Notes: generated from the letters alone by a model not told the origin. Counted from the first letter of the stretch, positions 26,246-35,170 are shown. The stretch is DNA of 64,000 nt from Paenibacillus polymyxa (GCF_001719045.1 NZ_CP015423.1:2378001-2442000); one strand, 5' to 3'. Made by a program: numbers and translations.

Positions 26246-27478
26246 ATGCAAAGAAGACGTTTTGTCCTTGTTTTATTATCTTTCGTGTTCCTGCTTACGA
26301 TCTTTTTCCCATCCTCCAGCTCTGCCGCAGCAGCTGATGTCCCAGCGCCACAGGCTACCCTGCTTACTCAGGTACAGCCTTTGGGTGAAGTCGTTTCTGC
26401 TGTCGTACTGAAATACAGCACCAATATTGACGGGGCATCCTTATCCACGTCCAGCTTTCAGGTTCAATCTGTACTCAATGATGTATATACAGACAGAACC
26501 GTAACCGGTGTATATACCAATGATACTGGAGCCATCACCAACCGCAGTACTTATGGTAAATATGTCGTGATTGAGCTGGATACGCAAGATAAAAATGCAA
26601 GTACCCTTACTTACGATGCAACAAGCGCAGTTAACCGCATCAACACGTTGAATTATACGATTAGTCAAAAGAAAGATATTGCAACTTCAAAGAAAACAGT
26701 CATCCCAGCCTCTACACAGACTGTAAAAGCAACGGATAAAATTACACCAATCGTGGACGATTTCCAAAAAAACACCTTTGAAAATAAAGAAGGCTTCAAG
26801 CTGAACTACTTTACGTTTGAGCCTAAGGTAGAGCCTGACAAAACCTACCCGTTGGTTGTATTCCTGCACGGAAACGGCGAACGCGGTGATGGAAACGGAG
26901 TCAACCTGTTAGCGAATGCTGGTGCTGTCACTTGGGCTTCTCCTGAGCAGCAAGCCAAACACCCATCCTTCGTCATCGCTCCACAAAGCCCGATTGACCT
27001 GGAGCATAAATTCATTTGGGCGGATGAGCCACGCAACAGCGCTGTAGCCGATTTGGTACGTGATACGGCGTTAAAATACCCGATCGATACCAACCGAATC
27101 TATATTGTTGGTATTTCTCAAGGAGCCATGGGAACGTGGAGATTGTTGGAAAAAAATCTGGACTTGTTCGCTGCAGGTGTGCCGATTGCTGGTTTGACCA
27201 ACTATGAAAAAGCCGTTAACATGTATGCGCCTGTTGAACCTACACACGTCGAGGCATTGAAAAACGTTCCTATTTGGGCCTTTCATGCTGCAGACGATAC
27301 CACAGTAAGTCCTAAAAACTCGCAAGAAATGGTCGCTGCCATTAAAGCACAAAACGGAAACCTCATTCACTTCACTGAATACGAAGCAGGGATTATCAAA
27401 CCTACAGGACACTTCTCCTGGGTTCCGGCTCTGCAAAATCAGGATATGATTGAATGGCTGTTTGCACAAAAGAAATAA
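26246..27478 (+). CDS. Secreted esterase/dienelactone-hydrolase-like enzyme with N-terminal Ig-like domain
   Basis: 410 residues from ATG 26246, which follows AAAGGAG at 9-nt spacing; ATG 26222 lacks one. A classical signal peptide (RRR, hydrophobic core, cleavage near SAAAAD, about residue 30) is followed by a roughly 130-residue beta-rich domain like the Ig-like domain of EstA-type extracellular esterases, then an alpha/beta-hydrolase fold. HGNGERG is the oxyanion region, GISQGAMG the Ser nucleophile elbow, and Asp in HAADDTTV and His in TGHFSW complete the triad. The RAT switch and cre-like sites indicate induction by a plant-type sugar and catabolite repression, which suggests an ester on a polysaccharide as substrate. 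Confidence 0.85.
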   Translation: MQRRRFVLVLLSFVFLLTIFFPSSSSAAAADVPAPQATLLTQVQPLGEVVSAVVLKYSTNIDGASLSTSSFQVQSVLNDVYTDRTVTGVYTNDTGAITNRSTYGKYVVIELDTQDKNASTLTYDATSAVNRINTLNYTISQKKDIATSKKTVIPASTQTVKATDKITPIVDDFQKNTFENKEGFKLNYFTFEPKVEPDKTYPLVVFLHGNGERGDGNGVNLLANAGAVTWASPEQQAKHPSFVIAPQSPIDLEHKFIWADEPRNSAVADLVRDTALKYPIDTNRIYIVGISQGAMGTWRLLEKNLDLFAAGVPIAGLTNYEKAVNMYAPVEPTHVEALKNVPIWAFHAADDTTVSPKNSQEMVAAIKAQNGNLIHFTEYEAGIIKPTGHFSWVPALQNQDMIEWLFAQKK

Positions 27479-27698
27479 GTGTAGTTTTTGTATTAAAACC
27501 GAACTTAAAAGTTTCATATTGTGCCACTACGCAGTCGGATAGTACTTCCCATCGCCACCGCCCCCGGATTTCTTGAACAAAGCCTTTTATAGAGTAGTAA
27601 TCCGGGGACAAAAGTGATCGCTTCGCTTGTACAGCACTATTCCGTCTACTCCGTTTTTATGTTCATTTTGAGTTTGGTTTTTTATATCTCCAAATAAT
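27479..27698 (+). other. Esterase 3' region with long-range inverted repeat
   Basis: No coding potential was seen. A 9-bp inverted repeat, CCCCGGATT and AATCCGGGG (about 27567-27607), encloses about 30 nt, possibly a 3' UTR structure. Confidence 0.4.
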
Positions 27699-27735
27699 GC
27701 GCCAGAACGGTTCGATACCCGCCTGGCGCTTTTTT
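27699..27735 (+). terminator. Intrinsic terminator
   Basis: GCGCCAG (27699-27705) and CTGGCGC (27723-27729) are followed by TTTTTT. It lies about 220 bp after the esterase stop and is probably its terminator. Confidence 0.75.
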
Positions 27736-27742
27736 ATTATTC

Positions 27743-27790
27743 AAAAAAAGACACCTACTTTCCTGTGTACCATCATCAGGAAGGCAGGTG
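27743..27790 (-). terminator. Terminator of the 35-residue basic protein gene
   Basis: CACCTGCCTTCCTG pairs with CAGGAAAGTAGGTG on the minus strand and is followed by seven T, 69 bp after the small gene stop. Confidence 0.75.
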
Positions 27791-27858
27791 CAATATCAAA
27801 ACGAGGAGACTAAAAAATTTGACACTGGTATTGCCATTTGCAGTTAACTTGGAACCTG

Positions 27859-27966
27859 CTACTTCGCGCGTTTCGCAGCTTTGATCGTTCTCAAAGCTCG
27901 TCTGCGAGTTACCTTATTCGGACTCCGAAGCTGTCTTCTGGCAGTTGCCACATCTGCTTTAGCCAT
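27859..27966 (-). CDS. 35-residue Arg/Lys-rich protein behind a Fur box
   Basis: ATG 27966 opens a 35-residue, strongly basic peptide (MAKADVATARRQLRSPNKVT, then more Arg/Lys). The region has a GGTGAT-type ribosome site, its own terminator and a Fur-box palindrome at 28028-28048 just upstream. It resembles tiny basic proteins annotated in Firmicutes as 'putative metal homeostasis protein', and in size, charge and regulation it recalls the Fur-controlled FbpA/B/C peptides of Bacillus subtilis that assist the iron-sparing sRNA FsrA. That role is inference only. Confidence 0.65.
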   Translation of the reverse strand: MAKADVATARRQLRSPNKVTRRRALRTIKAAKRAK

Positions 27967-28027
27967 GTGTACATCACCATCCTATTCACTTAGGCTCATC
28001 ATGGGAGTCTGCGCCTAAAGACTTAAA

Positions 28028-28048
28028 TGATTATGATTCTCATTATCA
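28028..28048. promoter_or_regulatory. Fur box upstream of the 35-residue gene
   Basis: TGATTATGATTCTCATTATCA closely matches the Fur 7-1-7 palindrome TGATAATnATTATCA and its 19-bp form. A TATAAT -10 lies next to it on the minus strand, so Fur binding would block the promoter. Confidence 0.75.
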
Positions 28049-28208
28049 TTTAAGATTATATAATGAAATCTACTAGCATGCAAGAGCTTTGGGGGAAGTA
28101 TGTATCTTTATTACGGCAGTGTCCATTTCACCCTTTTAGGCTTCTGTGTTACATTATATAAGTAAAACGAGAACAAAAATTCGAATCAGAATTTACGTTC
28201 GCCATTTT

Positions 28209-28568
28209 TCATAGTCCTTTATTCCGAACTAAGTCAAAGTCTATATCTTCCCGACATGTGTTCCATAACAGTTCATCTGTAAGAAAACTTAATGCATCCA
28301 TGTTGCGCAATCGTTCGACCAACTCAGTAATCACATCTATGTCTTCACGTTGTACATGTCTTGCAAGAGTGATTCCTCCCGTGTCACCATCAACATATAG
28401 ATGCGAATAATGCCTTTCCTTTTTTACATGTCGAAGAGTAAGTACGCTATTGTCGATCATCATGACGTATCGATCCTTGATCAGATAGCCTTCAAAAAGC
28501 TCATACATATGCGGAAGATCACAGGGACCAAGAATGACACTTACTTTTTCAAAATTACTTTTGTTCAT
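28209..28568 (-). CDS. Hypothetical protein (119 residues)
   Basis: An unrecognised soluble protein with GGGAG upstream of ATG 28568. It shows a beta-rich first half with three short strands (YLIKDRYVMMIDNSVLTLRHVKKERHYSHLYVDGDTGG) and a helical C-terminus with a ...DELLWNTCREDIDFD... segment. No neighbours in the same direction. Function unknown. Confidence 0.6.
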   Translation of the reverse strand: MNKSNFEKVSVILGPCDLPHMYELFEGYLIKDRYVMMIDNSVLTLRHVKKERHYSHLYVDGDTGGITLARHVQREDIDVITELVERLRNMDALSFLTDELLWNTCREDIDFDLVRNKGL

Positions 28569-28753
28569 TTAGATTTAGCTCCCTCTTATGATTTTAATTA
28601 TTCAAAGCAAGAAAACTAACAACTATTCACTCGAAAAAGCGGAATTCAAACCACAAGTTTTACTCCTGTAGTTCTATTTTATTACTTCTATAGTAAAACT
28701 TCAATAAATTTTATGATTTTCTTGTACTATGAAACAAAAGGAGAATCTAAATT

Positions 28754-29023
28754 ATGGAGATTCAAAATAGATATCATTTTAAACTTGGCGATATTTTAGA
28801 AGAACTTGATATTTCCCGAAATAAACTGGCCGTAGAAGCAAAAATACGTCCGGCAACTGTAATAGATATGGTAAATGGCAAAACCAAAAGACTTGAATTA
28901 GAAACACTTGTCCATATCCTTGATGCTTTGAATAGATTCGCCCGCCAGCGTAGATTTACAAGGACTATTACTCTTGCTGATATTGTAGAGTACATTCCCG
29001 AAGATGGAATTGAGGGACATTGA
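28754..29023 (+). CDS. XRE-family helix-turn-helix regulator
   Basis: 89 residues. A Cro/CI-type HTH is visible at residues about 9-60 (LGDILEELDISRNKLAVEAKIRPATVIDMVNGKTKRLELETLVHILDALN), followed by an unusual C-terminal segment ending in TLADIVEYIPEDGIEGH. AAAGGAG precedes the ATG. It is paralogous to the next gene, sharing the HTH and the Y/EYIPED end. Target genes are unknown. Confidence 0.85.
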   Translation: MEIQNRYHFKLGDILEELDISRNKLAVEAKIRPATVIDMVNGKTKRLELETLVHILDALNRFARQRRFTRTITLADIVEYIPEDGIEGH

Positions 29024-29086
29024 GACTACCAAGGCATGACCTCAATTATTTTTGTAATTCGTTAGAACATGGGGGTTCTGTTCAAC

Positions 29087-29347
29087 ATGAAAATGTCAAA
29101 CGCACAGGGAATTGCTTTCAAACTTGAAGAATTGCTTCGAGAAATCGGGATTACTAAAAATGCCCTCGCTCGTGAGGCTAAAATCAGACCTAATACTATC
29201 TACGAAATGTGTAACAATACATCCAAGCGGATCGAGTTTAAAACGTTTAATACAGTGATGGAAACGTTAATTCGCCTTTCTGGTCGCCCGTTAACCCTGC
29301 ACGATGTTCTCGAGTACATACCTGAAGATGAGGTCCATGAATATTAA
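29087..29347 (+). CDS. XRE-family helix-turn-helix regulator (paralogue of preceding gene)
   Basis: 86 residues from ATG 29087, with GGGGGTT 9-10 nt upstream; a start at 29069 would add six residues but lacks a ribosome site. The HTH (FKLEELLREIGITKNALAREAKIRPNTIYEMCNNTSKRIEFKTFNTVM) and the C-terminal LHDVLEYIPEDEV closely parallel the first copy. Both copies probably arose by tandem duplication and may form heterodimers. A bidirectional terminator follows. Confidence 0.85.
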   Translation: MKMSNAQGIAFKLEELLREIGITKNALAREAKIRPNTIYEMCNNTSKRIEFKTFNTVMETLIRLSGRPLTLHDVLEYIPEDEVHEY

Positions 29348-29387
29348 TTCTGCGTAGAGTGTGACGTTATTTTCAATAATCCTATAC

Positions 29388-29433
29388 AAAGCAAAAAGAC
29401 CCATTTTTTTAGAAATTTGGGTCTTTTTGCTTT
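29388..29433. terminator. Bidirectional intrinsic terminator
   Basis: AAAGCAAAAAGACCCA/TGGGTCTTTTTGCTTT form a perfect 16-bp stem whose arms contain A and T runs. It ends the XRE pair and could also serve the minus-strand importer operon. Confidence 0.75.
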
Positions 29434-29536
29434 AAAGGAATCCATTATGCAAATATATAGATTTACAGCACTCAGAACTTAATTACATTCCAAAATGATC
29501 ATATAAACGTGTCAAACACTCTTTACTCACCCCAGA

Positions 29537-30412
29537 TTAATCCACTTTGCCGCCCTCTACGACCAGTTGATCTGTAAAGCCTTCTCCGTAAACAGAGGTC
29601 AGTGTGTCCTTGTAGGCTTGATGCACAAAGTTTTCCTTGCCTAATGTAGCCAGCTCATTGTTGATCCAGTCTAATAACTCCTTATTTCCCTTTGCTACTG
29701 CGGGTGCAATCGTATCTTGACCACCAAAGGCCGGGATGGTTACGGTAAAGCCAGGGTTGGCCTTTGCCCAGGCGATCAGCTCTGTATTATCGTTGGCAAT
29801 GGCAGCCCCGCGTTTGTCTTTGAGGGCTGAGAAGATTTCTGTATATTGGTCGAATTTAAGCAGCTTGATATCAGGGTAATTTTTCGTGAAATAGGTTTCA
29901 GCCGTTGTTCCCTTTGCGACAATCAGCTTCTGATCCGAATTCTTCAATTGGTCAATCGTGGTGATTGGAGCGCTATCAGGCGACACAATGCCAAAGGATA
30001 ATTTCATATACGGGTTGGCAAAATCGACTTTTTCCTTACGCTCATCCGTCACCGTAAAGTTAGCCATGATGATATCTACCTTGTTGGATTCCAAATAGGC
30101 GACCCGGCTGGCAGCATCCACCAGAACAAATTCCACCTTGGACTCGTCACCCAAGAGATCTTTGGCAAACCGCTTCGCAATATAGACGTCAAAGCCTTGA
30201 TTCTTCCCTTCCGAATCCACGTAGCCAAAAGGCGGCTTATCTGCAAATACACCTATTCGAATCTTGCCATTCTTTTTAATGTCCTCAATCGAAGCAAATT
30301 TAGCCGAGCCTGAACTACCGTTGGTATTTCCGCCTCCTGCACATCCCGCCAAACCAACAATCAGCAAGCTCAAAGCCAGTAATAACGTCGTGAACTTCAT
30401 TCCTTTTCTCAT
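29537..30412 (-). CDS. Polar amino acid ABC transporter substrate-binding lipoprotein
   Basis: 291 residues with a lipoprotein signal peptide and lipobox VGLAGC (Cys24), then a bacterial extracellular solute-binding family 3 domain (KIRIGVFADKPPFGYVDSEGKNQGFDVYIAKRFAKDLLG). The motif DIIMANFTVTDERKEKVDFANPY is typical of glutamate/glutamine/aspartate or cystine binders. It is the last gene of a four-gene operon after two permeases and an ATPase. Specificity cannot be fixed from sequence alone. ATG 30412 follows GGGGGAT. Confidence 0.92.
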   Translation of the reverse strand: MRKGMKFTTLLLALSLLIVGLAGCAGGGNTNGSSGSAKFASIEDIKKNGKIRIGVFADKPPFGYVDSEGKNQGFDVYIAKRFAKDLLGDESKVEFVLVDAASRVAYLESNKVDIIMANFTVTDERKEKVDFANPYMKLSFGIVSPDSAPITTIDQLKNSDQKLIVAKGTTAETYFTKNYPDIKLLKFDQYTEIFSALKDKRGAAIANDNTELIAWAKANPGFTVTIPAFGGQDTIAPAVAKGNKELLDWINNELATLGKENFVHQAYKDTLTSVYGEGFTDQLVVEGGKVD

Positions 30413-30430
30413 CTGTATTCATCCCCCTGT

Positions 30431-31186
30431 TTATATCGTTTCGTACTGAAATATATCCAGAAAGTGCTGGGCACGCTCTGTTTCCGGTTGGGTAAAAAAT
30501 TGCTGTGGCGTAGTCATTTCGCATATCTGTCCTTGATCCATAAAAACGATACGATCCCCTACCGACTTGGCAAATCCCATTTCATGCGTCACGATAATCA
30601 TGGTCATGCCCTGCTGTGCCAGCTCTCGCATGACATCCAGCACCTCTCTGACCATTTCCGGGTCCAAGGATGCGGTGACTTCATCAAAGAGCATAATTTC
30701 TGGGTTCATACACAGGGCGCGCACAATTGCAATCCGTTGCTTTTGCCCACCTGATAATTGTCTCGGGTACGCATCTTTGCGATCCAGCAGACCCACTCGC
30801 TCCAATAGCTGCTCCGCTTGCTCAAGTGCCTCCTGCTTATTTCTCCGCTGAACTTTAAGCGGGCCAAGCAATATATTTTCTAAGACCGTCATATGCGGAA
30901 ACAGCTCGTAGTTCTGGAACACCATTCCAATATGCTGCCGCACCTCACGCCAATTCACTTTCTTATCCGTCAGGTCCTGCCCTCTATAACGGATATCTCC
31001 ACTCTGGACCGGCTCCAGACCATTGAGACATCGGAGGAGCGTGCTTTTTCCACATCCCGAAGGACCGAGAACGACCACGACTTCCCCTTTCGTTACGTCC
31101 AGATTAATCTGTTGCAGTACTTTTCGGTCTTCGAAGCTTTTGTGCAGCCCTCGAATTTCGAGTAAAACCTCCACAGCCTCTCCCAT
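30431..31186 (-). CDS. Polar amino acid ABC transporter ATP-binding protein
   Basis: About 251 residues of the GlnQ/ArtP type: Walker [10 protein letters not shown], signature [11 protein letters not shown] and Walker [15 protein letters not shown]. The start is ambiguous among GTG 31195, ATG 31186 and GTG 31174. It lies between the permease and lipoprotein genes with gaps of about 18 bp, as part of one operon. Confidence 0.92.
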   Translation of the reverse strand: MGEAVEVLLEIRGLHKSFEDRKVLQQINLDVTKGEVVVVLGPSGCGKSTLLRCLNGLEPVQSGDIRYRGQDLTDKKVNWREVRQHIGMVFQNYELFPHMTVLENILLGPLKVQRRNKQEALEQAEQLLERVGLLDRKDAYPRQLSGGQKQRIAIVRALCMNPEIMLFDEVTASLDPEMVREVLDVMRELAQQGMTMIIVTHEMGFAKSVGDRIVFMDQGQICEMTTPQQFFTQPETERAQHFLDIFQYETI

Positions 31187-31204
31187 GACATCCACCCCAT
31201 CCTG

Positions 31205-31882
31205 CTAATTTTGCCATCTGCGTTCAAATCTTTTGGAAAGTCTGGATAACGGATAGCATACGAGAAAATACAATATGAAAATAAAGCCGTACACCCAGAA
31301 GGATGCCGAGGGCGCCTTGATTACACCAAGCTCAATAATCTGCTGCCCCACCTTGACCACTTCCACTACACCGATCAGCACCACTAATGAAGTGGTTTTG
31401 ATCATCCGTGTCGCCAGATTAATAGAACCGGGAAGCATTCGGCGCACCGCCTGGGGAATGAGCACATGGCGGTATAACTGTCCATATGTCAGTCCCAATG
31501 CTTGCCCGGATTCCACCTGATGCTTGGGCAGTGATTCCAATGCACCACGAACGATGTCACCAATCTCGGCCGCTCCCCACAGGCTGAATACGATAATTGC
31601 TGTCAATTCCCCGCTGATATTCACATTCAACAAAGGAGTAAATCCAAAATATACGACATACAACCACACCAGAATTGGAATAATGCGGAATGTCTCCAAA
31701 TATAACCTCAGCACAAACCGAATCGGTCTTGATTTTAAGGTGCGCAGCAACCCCATCAAAATGCCTAATAGAGTACCGATAATAATGGAAAGTAGCGCAA
31801 TCTCCAGCGTAACGAGCAATCCCCCTAATAGACGCTCGAAATTGGAACCTTCAAAAAGTACATTAATCCCCGAATTCAGCAT
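31205..31882 (-). CDS. Polar amino acid ABC transporter permease (second)
   Basis: 225 residues of the HisM/GlnP family, with about five membrane segments and the EAA-type loop ...VESGQALGLTYGQLYRHVLIPQAVRRMLPG. It overlaps the end of the first permease by 20 bp. Two different permeases imply a heterodimeric channel. Confidence 0.9.
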   Translation of the reverse strand: MLNSGINVLFEGSNFERLLGGLLVTLEIALLSIIIGTLLGILMGLLRTLKSRPIRFVLRLYLETFRIIPILVWLYVVYFGFTPLLNVNISGELTAIIVFSLWGAAEIGDIVRGALESLPKHQVESGQALGLTYGQLYRHVLIPQAVRRMLPGSINLATRMIKTTSLVVLIGVVEVVKVGQQIIELGVIKAPSASFWVYGFIFILYFLVCYPLSRLSKRFERRWQN

Positions 31883-32528
31883 ATCTCACCTTCCTTTCCA
31901 CCCATGTCAGCAGTATCGACAAAGGTAAAAGCAGAACGAGATATGCCAATACCAGCAGAATTAGGGATTCTGTCGTTTTGTAGTACATGCCGATCAGGTC
32001 TTTTGCCACATTCATCAGATCTAATAAAGCAATGGCGCCAACAATGGAAGTCTCCTTGAGCAAAAAAATCGCATTCGCTCCCAGAGACGGAACACTGATG
32101 GCAAAAGCCTGTGGCAAAATAACATATCTCGCCAGTTGTATCTTGGACAGTCCGAGACTCAGCCCGGATTCCGTCTGGGTTTTACTCACTGCTTCCATTC
32201 CCCCACGGAACGCCTCAGCCATATAACCCCCGCCCAAAAAGGTCATGCCCACAATGGCACACGTCATTTCGCTCATATGCAGACCTATTTTCGTAAACCC
32301 GTAATACAGAAAATATAACTGTACAAGCAGCGGCGTATTTCGGGAAAGCTCAATATAGGCAACAACGATGCCGCTAATTCCCCTTACCTTGTAATACAGT
32401 ACTGTGCTGCACAGCAAACCGACGACTAATGAAAATAGAATAGCAAAAAAGGCGATCTTCAACGTCAACCACATAGCTTCTCCATATAACGGCAAGCTCT
32501 CTACAATAAACTCCCAGTCTAAGTTCAT
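31863..32528 (-). CDS. Polar amino acid ABC transporter permease (first)
   Basis: 221 residues from ATG 32528 (AAAGGT at 8-nt spacing; the longer frame to 32552 is not supported). It shows the EAA loop (TESGLSLGLSKIQLARYVILPQAFAISVPS) and about five membrane segments. It is the first gene of the importer operon, behind a near-consensus promoter at 32588-32616. Confidence 0.9.
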   Translation of the reverse strand: MNLDWEFIVESLPLYGEAMWLTLKIAFFAILFSLVVGLLCSTVLYYKVRGISGIVVAYIELSRNTPLLVQLYFLYYGFTKIGLHMSEMTCAIVGMTFLGGGYMAEAFRGGMEAVSKTQTESGLSLGLSKIQLARYVILPQAFAISVPSLGANAIFLLKETSIVGAIALLDLMNVAKDLIGMYYKTTESLILLVLAYLVLLLPLSILLTWVERKVRYAEFGD

Positions 32529-32587
32529 ATGTGTATACCTTTCGATTTTCAATTATTCCTATGTACTTGCTCTGCTTAATAACAATG

Positions 32588-32616
32588 ATTGTATTCCTGC
32601 CCAATTATTACGTCAA
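32588..32616 (-). promoter_or_regulatory. Sigma-A promoter of the amino acid importer operon
   Basis: On the minus strand TTGACG (32616-32611), a 17-bp spacer and TACAAT (32593-32588) lie about 60 bp upstream of the first permease start. Confidence 0.75.
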
Positions 32617-32688
32617 TACTTTGATGAAAATTTGTCATATTTATCTATGATTCAGGAAGAAAAGTATTGTTTTATTTCAGAAATAAAT

Positions 32689-32727
32689 AAAAAAAGCTTG
32701 AAATGAATAAATTTCATTTCAAGCTTT
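32689..32727 (-). terminator. Terminator of the SulP transporter gene
   Basis: AAAGCTTGAAATG pairs with CATTTCAAGCTTT and is followed by seven T on the minus strand. It lies just after the stop at 32748. Confidence 0.8.
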
Positions 32728-32747
32728 GATTTATGCTATACGATTCA

Positions 32748-34196
32748 TCATACGAGCGGCTCGGTAACAAGAGGGCCGCCGAGCTTCTCTACAATTAAAC
32801 GGCTCTCCTCATTTAATCCCCGCAGGGTGATGGATTTGCCGGATTTCGTATACTTTTGCAACACCTTGCCGATGGCAGTAACTGCGGAGTGATCCCAAAT
32901 ATGAGAATGACTGAAGTCCACCACGACACGTTCTGGATCATCCGAAGGTTCGAAATGATCGACAAAATGAGTCGTTGAAGCAAAAAACATCGGACCCCTG
33001 ACATGGTACACCTTTTCGTCGTTGTTCTCCGTTGCGCTGATGCGAATTTTAGCCATTTTCCAGCCAAAATGCAGAGCACTCAGCAGTACGCCTACGATCA
33101 CGCCCTTGGACAAATCATGCGTAGCCACTACAATGATCACCGTGACCACCATAATAAACGTGTCCGCCTTGGGTACCTTAGCAATGTTTCGGAGCGATTT
33201 CCAGTCTACGGTTCCGATACACACCATAAACATGACTCCTACCAATGCACCCATTGGCACTTCCTTTACAACCCCGCCAAGCACGAGCAGCAGAAAGGCC
33301 AAGAATACCCCAGCCGTAAAAGTGGACAAACGCCCTCTTCCACCTGAGCTGACATTAATGACGGATTGTCCGATCATGGCACAACCACCCATACCACCAA
33401 AAAAGCCATTTACAAAGTTGGCAATCCCTTGCCCGCGGGCTTCCCGGTTTTTATTGCTCTTCGTTTCGGTCATTTCATCCAAAATACTGGCTGTCAGCAG
33501 CGATTCCAGCAGTCCAACCAGTGCCATCGTAAAGGAATACGGCAACAAAATCCGCAAAGTATGCCACGACCACTCAATTTGCGGCAAATGGAATGAAGGC
33601 AGCGAGCTGGTTAGCGTACCGATATCTCCTACCGTTTTCACATTCAATCCAAATACATACGTAATGATCGTCATGATGATGATTGCCGTCAATGGAGCAG
33701 GAATGCTTTTCACAAATCTCGGTAAAATATACACAATGAGCAGCGTCCCCGCTACCATCGCGTACATGATCCAATTAGCTCCATGGAAGTGGGTGAGTTG
33801 CGCCATAAAGACGAGGATCGCCAGCGCATTCACAAATCCGGTCATAACCGGCTGCGAAATAAAGCTGATAAAGCGACCTATTTTCAAAACACCCAGCAGC
33901 ACTTGAATGATTCCTGCCAAAATGGTAGCTGCAAACAGATACTCCACGCCATGATCCTTCACCAGGCCAACGACCAGTACAGCTACGGCCCCGGTTGCTG
34001 CCGAGATCATGGCCGGACGTCCACCTGCAAAAGAGATGACAATTGCCATCGAAATGGAGGCATACAGTCCGACCATGGGATTGACCCCCGCAATGATCGA
34101 GAAGGCAATCGCCTCGGGAATTAGTGCTAGCGCCACGGTCATGCCCGCAAGTATATCGGCCCGGATATTACCGAACCATTGTTGTCTAAGATTCAT
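32748..34196 (-). CDS. SulP-family anion transporter with STAS domain
   Basis: 482 residues from ATG 34196 ([10 protein letters not shown]). About 11 hydrophobic segments follow, with [25 protein letters not shown] near residue 27 and the [18 protein letters not shown] block, then a C-terminal STAS domain (about 385-475, [26 protein letters not shown]). SulP proteins carry sulfate, bicarbonate or other anions; bacterial members with this N-terminus are often sulfate or bicarbonate symporters, and the substrate is left open. AGGAGG lies 15 nt upstream, which is long. The leader is highly structured (see 34224-34271). Confidence 0.88.
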   Translation of the reverse strand: MNLRQQWFGNIRADILAGMTVALALIPEAIAFSIIAGVNPMVGLYASISMAIVISFAGGRPAMISAATGAVAVLVVGLVKDHGVEYLFAATILAGIIQVLLGVLKIGRFISFISQPVMTGFVNALAILVFMAQLTHFHGANWIMYAMVAGTLLIVYILPRFVKSIPAPLTAIIIMTIITYVFGLNVKTVGDIGTLTSSLPSFHLPQIEWSWHTLRILLPYSFTMALVGLLESLLTASILDEMTETKSNKNREARGQGIANFVNGFFGGMGGCAMIGQSVINVSSGGRGRLSTFTAGVFLAFLLLVLGGVVKEVPMGALVGVMFMVCIGTVDWKSLRNIAKVPKADTFIMVVTVIIVVATHDLSKGVIVGVLLSALHFGWKMAKIRISATENNDEKVYHVRGPMFFASTTHFVDHFEPSDDPERVVVDFSHSHIWDHSAVTAIGKVLQKYTKSGKSITLRGLNEESRLIVEKLGGPLVTEPLV

Positions 34197-34223
34197 ACTG
34201 TCTCGTTCCAGCCTCCTATATTT

Positions 34224-34271
34224 ACGGAGAGTAGCGTGTTGACTCGTACCCCGTGTGTTTCGGGTCTCCGT
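34224..34271 (-). promoter_or_regulatory. Compact three-way-junction RNA element in the SulP leader
   Basis: On the minus strand ACGGAGA (34271-34265) pairs with TCTCCGT (34230-34224), enclosing a CCCG-7nt-CGGG hairpin and a GTACG/CGcTAC hairpin with hardly any unpaired linker. It ends about 5 nt before the AGGAGG of the transporter gene. A further GCGA/TCGC hairpin lies upstream, and a TATAAT -10 at about 34352-34357 would give a leader of about 150 nt. It matches no riboswitch class known to me. Confidence 0.45.
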
Positions 34272-34443
34272 CCAGCGACCAATCGCCAAGGCTCTCCTAT
34301 CATTCAGCTCGTCTCTCTCAAACGAACCCGGTCCGTTACATTCAGTCCACCATTATAACGTAAGGAATTCGCAGAGACGAATGAGTTAAGAGGCTGTTTA
34401 CAGAAAGAAATCATCTATTTCCTTGAAATATCGATCATTATCT

Positions 34444-34486
34444 TCATCTTATTCGTTTTCTTATAATTAAAATTTTCGCAATTCCT
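34444..34486. repeat. Direct repeat copy A flanking the PIN toxin-antitoxin pair
   Basis: This 43-bp segment matches 35171-35213 at 38 of 43 positions. It includes TTAAAATTTTCGCAATT, the 3' end of the gene at 35194-35751. Confidence 0.75.
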
Positions 34487-34889
34487 AAAATTCTAACCTG
34501 CTAAAGTTTATCACCTTAACTTCATACTCAGACTCCGCGAACTGTAGATCTTGATCCGCCGTAACCAGTACCAATTGGTTTATAATAGCTGTCGCAAGAA
34601 TCAATGCATCTGGAGTCTTGAGCTTTCTTGCAAACTTATCTTTTTGTTCCCTTCTGATACGCCCCGCTTTAACTGCGATGTCTGAATTAACTGCAATAAA
34701 TTCCCCGCCAAGAAAAGGTACTGAATCTAAGTCAGTATCAGTGGGCAACCCGGCTATAAACTCGGACTGAGTTATAACAGAAAAGAAAATATTCTCTTTG
34801 TCTTTCTCAGCTTGTCGTATTACTCTATCCAAAGATGAGTCAAGTCTATGAAGGGCAATAGCTGCATTCGTATCAAATAAATACCCCAT
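34485..34889 (-). CDS. PIN-domain toxin (VapC-like)
   Basis: 134 residues with the PIN nuclease layout: Asp6 in LFDTNAAIA, Glu44 in SEFIAG, an acidic TPDALILA block (about 93) and LVTADQD near the C-terminus. VapC-type toxins are Mg2+-dependent RNases that cleave tRNA or rRNA. The start codon follows directly on the antitoxin stop, so the two are co-translated. Both genes lie between direct repeats, consistent with recent acquisition. Confidence 0.85.
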   Translation of the reverse strand: MGYLFDTNAAIALHRLDSSLDRVIRQAEKDKENIFFSVITQSEFIAGLPTDTDLDSVPFLGGEFIAVNSDIAVKAGRIRREQKDKFARKLKTPDALILATAIINQLVLVTADQDLQFAESEYEVKVINFSRLEF

Positions 34890-35129
34890 CTAATCCCAAT
34901 CCTCTCTGGATTGTTTAACACTCTCTTCGATCTCAAGTAATTGCTCCTTACTTAAGCTGCCTCGGGAATTTAAAACAGCTTGCAACCCTTTCGGTAACGG
35001 GGACTCTAAATCAATAACCTCAGTTTCCCCCTGTTTATTTTCTATAGTAACTTTTGATGGTTCAAACCCAATATCACGAAGGAGATTTAAGAGACGTATT
35101 CGATGTAGATCAGTTAATTTTTTTGCCAC
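34890..35129 (-). CDS. Antitoxin partner of the PIN toxin
   Basis: 79 residues from GTG 35129 (AAGGAG at 8-nt spacing; a GTG at 35138 overlaps that site). The N-terminal half is basic and helical, plausibly DNA-binding; the second half is acidic and ends EIEESVKQSREDWD, a typical toxin-wrapping tail. No named antitoxin family is recognised; the call rests on the tight pairing with the PIN gene. Confidence 0.75.
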   Translation of the reverse strand: MAKKLTDLHRIRLLNLLRDIGFEPSKVTIENKQGETEVIDLESPLPKGLQAVLNSRGSLSKEQLLEIEESVKQSREDWD

Positions 35130-35170
35130 TAAAATCACTCCTTAGCAAAAGATTAGTTTCCTGTCATAGC

